64,000 bases of DNA from Stackebrandtia nassauensis DSM 44728 (GTDB lineage: Bacteria > Actinomycetota > Actinomycetes > Mycobacteriales > Micromonosporaceae), in contig NC_013947.1 in the NCBI RefSeq assembly GCF_000024545.1, positions 4,898,001 to 4,962,000 on the forward strand, in the 5' to 3' direction. The position numbers were made by a program, and so were the translations under genes. Positions 62,041-64,000 of this stretch are shown in pieces. The notes under the pieces were generated by a model. The model worked only from the letters and a program-made list of their open reading frames with translations, had not been told where the DNA came from and did no database searches. Each line of letters begins with the position of its first letter. Within the stretch, counting starts at the first letter, position 1.

Positions 62041-63234
62041 CTAGCGGTCTTTCCAGGCGTCGGGGAAGCCGGGCAGGTCCTCGCCGCCGAACTTGGCGTA
62101 GTGCAGGTTCGGCATGTCCTTGTTGCGTTTGAGGTACTCGTCCAGGTTGTCTTCGGTGATGGGCTCCTGCGGCAGCACCCACTCCTTCGGGACCTTCTCG
62201 CCGTTGAGGATCTTCACCGCGGCCAGCACCGGGGTGCGCCACTGGAAGTTGGAGTACACCGGCGCGATCGCGGTGATCTTGGTTTCCTTCCACTTGCGCA
62301 GGAAGCCGATCTCGTCCTCGCCGACCATGACCGGGTAGTCCTTGTCGGCGTCCTCGAAGGCCTCCAGCGCGGCCACCGCGCCGTCCCCGGCGTCCATCCA
62401 GATGCCGTCGACGTCGCCGCGTTCCAGGTACTGGGTGACGATGTCCTTGATCTTGGCGCCGTCGCCCTTGGTGAACTCGTCGCCGACGACCTCGATCTCG
62501 CTGTCCTTGAAGATCTGTTTGGCGGCGGCCCAACGGTTCTCCAGCACGTCGACGCCGGGCAGGATCCGCAGTGCCAGCACCTTGGAGCCGGGCTTCAGCT
62601 TGTCCACCAGGAACTCGGCGCCGTCGGCACCGTAGGCGTAGCCGCCGATCGGGTGGATGAACGACACGGCGCAGTCGGTCTCGACGCCCCGGTCGAACAC
62701 CACCACCGGGACCCCGGACTTGCAGGCGGTCTTGACCGCGGGGGTGAGGGTGGCGGTGGTGGACGGCGAGATGATGATGCTGTCGCAGTCGCCGGAGTCC
62801 ACGAAGGCCTCGATGTCGGAGATCTGCTTGTTGTCCTTGTCCTCGGCGTCGGAGACCCGGAACTCCTTGATCTCACCGGACTTCTTCAGCTGCTTGACCT
62901 GTTCCTGCATGGTGAGCCAGCCGGTCACCCGCCACGGGTTGGACACCGAGGCGTTGGAGAAGCAGATGGTGGCGTCGCCGCCCTTCTTCTTGTACTCGGT
63001 GGTCTCGACCCAGTCGGGGTCGATGGCCTGCAGGTAGGGCTTGTCGGCGTCGCCTTCGGGTTCGGCGTCGCGCTGTTTCAGCTGCCGTTCGTAGTCCTCC
63101 TTGACGAACCAGTCGCCCTCGGAGGACTTGTCGTCCTTGCCTTCGGCTTCGTCTGAGGGTTTGTCGGTGGTACAGCCGGTCAGCAGCATGGCGGTTATCG
63201 CCAGGCCCGCCACGGCGGTTCTCAACAAGCGCAT
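62041..63234 (-). CDS. Ribose/xylose-type sugar-binding lipoprotein
   Basis: 397 residues. Signal MRLLRTAVAGLAITAMLLTG ends in lipobox LLTGC. After an acidic linker comes a type I periplasmic-binding fold: ATICFSNASVSNPWRVTGWL, DCDSIIISPSTTATLTPAVK, VVVFDRGVETDCAVSFIHPI, GGYAYGADGAEFLVDKL and VDGIWMDAGDGAVAALEAFE. The GGYAYGADGAEFL segment is typical of ribose/galactofuranose-type binding proteins. It follows the permease gene by 12 bases. Confidence 0.88.
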   Translation of the reverse strand: MRLLRTAVAGLAITAMLLTGCTTDKPSDEAEGKDDKSSEGDWFVKEDYERQLKQRDAEPEGDADKPYLQAIDPDWVETTEYKKKGGDATICFSNASVSNPWRVTGWLTMQEQVKQLKKSGEIKEFRVSDAEDKDNKQISDIEAFVDSGDCDSIIISPSTTATLTPAVKTACKSGVPVVVFDRGVETDCAVSFIHPIGGYAYGADGAEFLVDKLKPGSKVLALRILPGVDVLENRWAAAKQIFKDSEIEVVGDEFTKGDGAKIKDIVTQYLERGDVDGIWMDAGDGAVAALEAFEDADKDYPVMVGEDEIGFLRKWKETKITAIAPVYSNFQWRTPVLAAVKILNGEKVPKEWVLPQEPITEDNLDEYLKRNKDMPNLHYAKFGGEDLPGFPDAWKDR

Positions 63235-63246
63235 GGTGTTTCTCTC

Positions 63247-64000
63247 CTAAGGGGATTTGAGGCGGGGGGTCGGTTGCCGCCGGATGCGTTCGCGGGCGGC
63301 GTAGCCGACCGCTGCGATGATGATCAGTCCCTGCGCGGTGGGACGGATGGTCGACGGCAGTTCCAGCTGGTTGAACAGGGTGAACAGGGCTTCGACGGTG
63401 ACGGCTCCGGCGATGGCGGCCAGTACGGTGCCGCGTCCGCCGCCCAGCACCACGCCGCCCAAGACGACGGCGGTGATGGCGACGAACTCCATGCCCTGAC
63501 CCACCTGCGCGGTGACTCCGGCGAAGCCGCCGACCAGGACGGCGGCGCCGGTGGCGAGGATTCCGGAGCCGACGAAGGCCAGGGTGCGCACCTGCCACAC
63601 CCGCACCCCCGACAGCGCCGAGGCGCGGGGGTTGTCGCCGACGGCCATCAGGGTGCGGCCGTAGGCCGAGCGCATCGTCCAGGCGGCGGCCACGCCGAGG
63701 GCCACCACGATCAGCACCGACCACGGCACCATCGCGAAACCGGGGATGTCGATGCCTCGGCGGCCCGCGACCCGAAAGCCCTCCGACAGTGAGCCGGTGG
63801 GGGCGCCGCCGGTGAGCAACCTGATGGCGCCGAACAGGACCAGCATCATGCCCAGGGTGGTGATGATGGACGGTACCTTCAGCAGTGTCGTGATGAGACC
63901 GTTGACGAGCCCGACCAGGGCGCCGATGCCGAACATGAGCAGCAGTACCGGGATCGTGCGGGATTCCTGGCCGTCGATGAGCAGCGCGGCCAACACCACC
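63247..64000 (-). CDS. Ribose-type ABC transporter permease (RbsC-like), partial
   Basis: 250 or so C-terminal residues of an RbsC/XylH-family permease; homologues are about 320 residues, so the start lies right of the window. Landmarks are IGALVGLVNGLITTLLKVPS, IITTLGMMLVLFGAIRLLTG, TLMAVGDNPRASALSGVRVW, LVGGFAGVTAQVGQGMEF and ITAVVLGGVVLGGGRGTV. The ATPase gene is expected further right. First visible gene of the isomerase operon. Confidence 0.88.
   Translation of the reverse strand, partial: VVLAALLIDGQESRTIPVLLLMFGIGALVGLVNGLITTLLKVPSIITTLGMMLVLFGAIRLLTGGAPTGSLSEGFRVAGRRGIDIPGFAMVPWSVLIVVALGVAAAWTMRSAYGRTLMAVGDNPRASALSGVRVWQVRTLAFVGSGILATGAAVLVGGFAGVTAQVGQGMEFVAITAVVLGGVVLGGGRGTVLAAIAGAVTVEALFTLFNQLELPSTIRPTAQGLIIIAAVGYAARERIRRQPTPRLKSP

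Overview
The window is a high-GC actinobacterial chromosome segment, dense with genes on both strands and free of insertion sequences, phage genes, CRISPR arrays or RNA genes that I can recognise. Two blocks keep the gene order known from Mycobacterium tuberculosis (Rv3206c-Rv3211 around moeZ and the RhlE-type helicase; Rv2474c-Rv2477c around ettA). Together with the era/ybeY/phoH block, an LpqY-SugABC transporter and a type VII-secretion-type mycosin, this points to an actinomycete outside the mycobacteria. A member of the Glycomycetales (Stackebrandtia-like) is my best guess, by inference only.

Layout. 1-2.3 kb: a partial hypothetical gene facing a gamma-glutamyltransferase gene that shows no in-frame stop, then a DUF3107 gene. 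2.4-7.7 kb: TetR regulator, Pro/Gln-rich protein, alpha/beta hydrolase, DUF3152 metalloprotease-like protein and moeZ. 7.7-10.6 kb: two tandem copies of an ECF sigma factor plus single-pass membrane protein module, each with its own matching promoter-like element and terminator. 10.6-14.8 kb: an EhuABCD-type compatible-solute/amino-acid uptake operon with a divergent GntR/FCD regulator. 14.8-19.7 kb: ferritin-like protein, DEAD-box helicase and small membrane proteins. 19.7-25.8 kb: NAT/MarR divergent pair, two secreted phosphodiester-cleaving enzymes, an iron-box-controlled heme oxygenase with a DUF2470 partner, a methyltransferase and a CGNR regulator. 25.9-31 kb: small genes, a macro-domain protein and an AT-richer three-gene cluster (WXG/PPE-like proteins plus mycosin protease). 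31-36 kb: era, cytidine-deaminase-like, CorC/DUF21, ybeY, phoH, DUF5130. 36-45 kb: kynureninase, SMP-30 lactonase, Lrp, HNH, MscS, MFS, truncated haemoglobin, M1 peptidase and YbjN. 45-48 kb: thioesterase and ettA. 48-60 kb: a trehalose block with otsA, an OtsB-GH15 fusion, LpqY-SugABC and a second sugar transporter without its own ATPase. 60-64 kb: two sugar isomerase/epimerase genes with a ribose-type ABC transporter running off the right edge.

How the parts work together. The trehalose block combines synthesis (OtsA, OtsB), possible hydrolysis (GH15 domain) and uptake (LpqY-SugABC). SugC probably energises the adjacent AglEFG-like permease too, and both binding-protein genes carry the same 34-bp upstream element (one mismatch). 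Heme oxygenase and DUF2470 form an iron-acquisition unit under a 20-bp perfect palindrome matching DtxR/IdeR boxes. The duplicated sigma/membrane modules look like autoregulated envelope-signalling units. The mycosin cluster looks like an acquired, orphan secretion-substrate locus whose edge coincides with a run-on tail on the neighbouring macro-domain gene.
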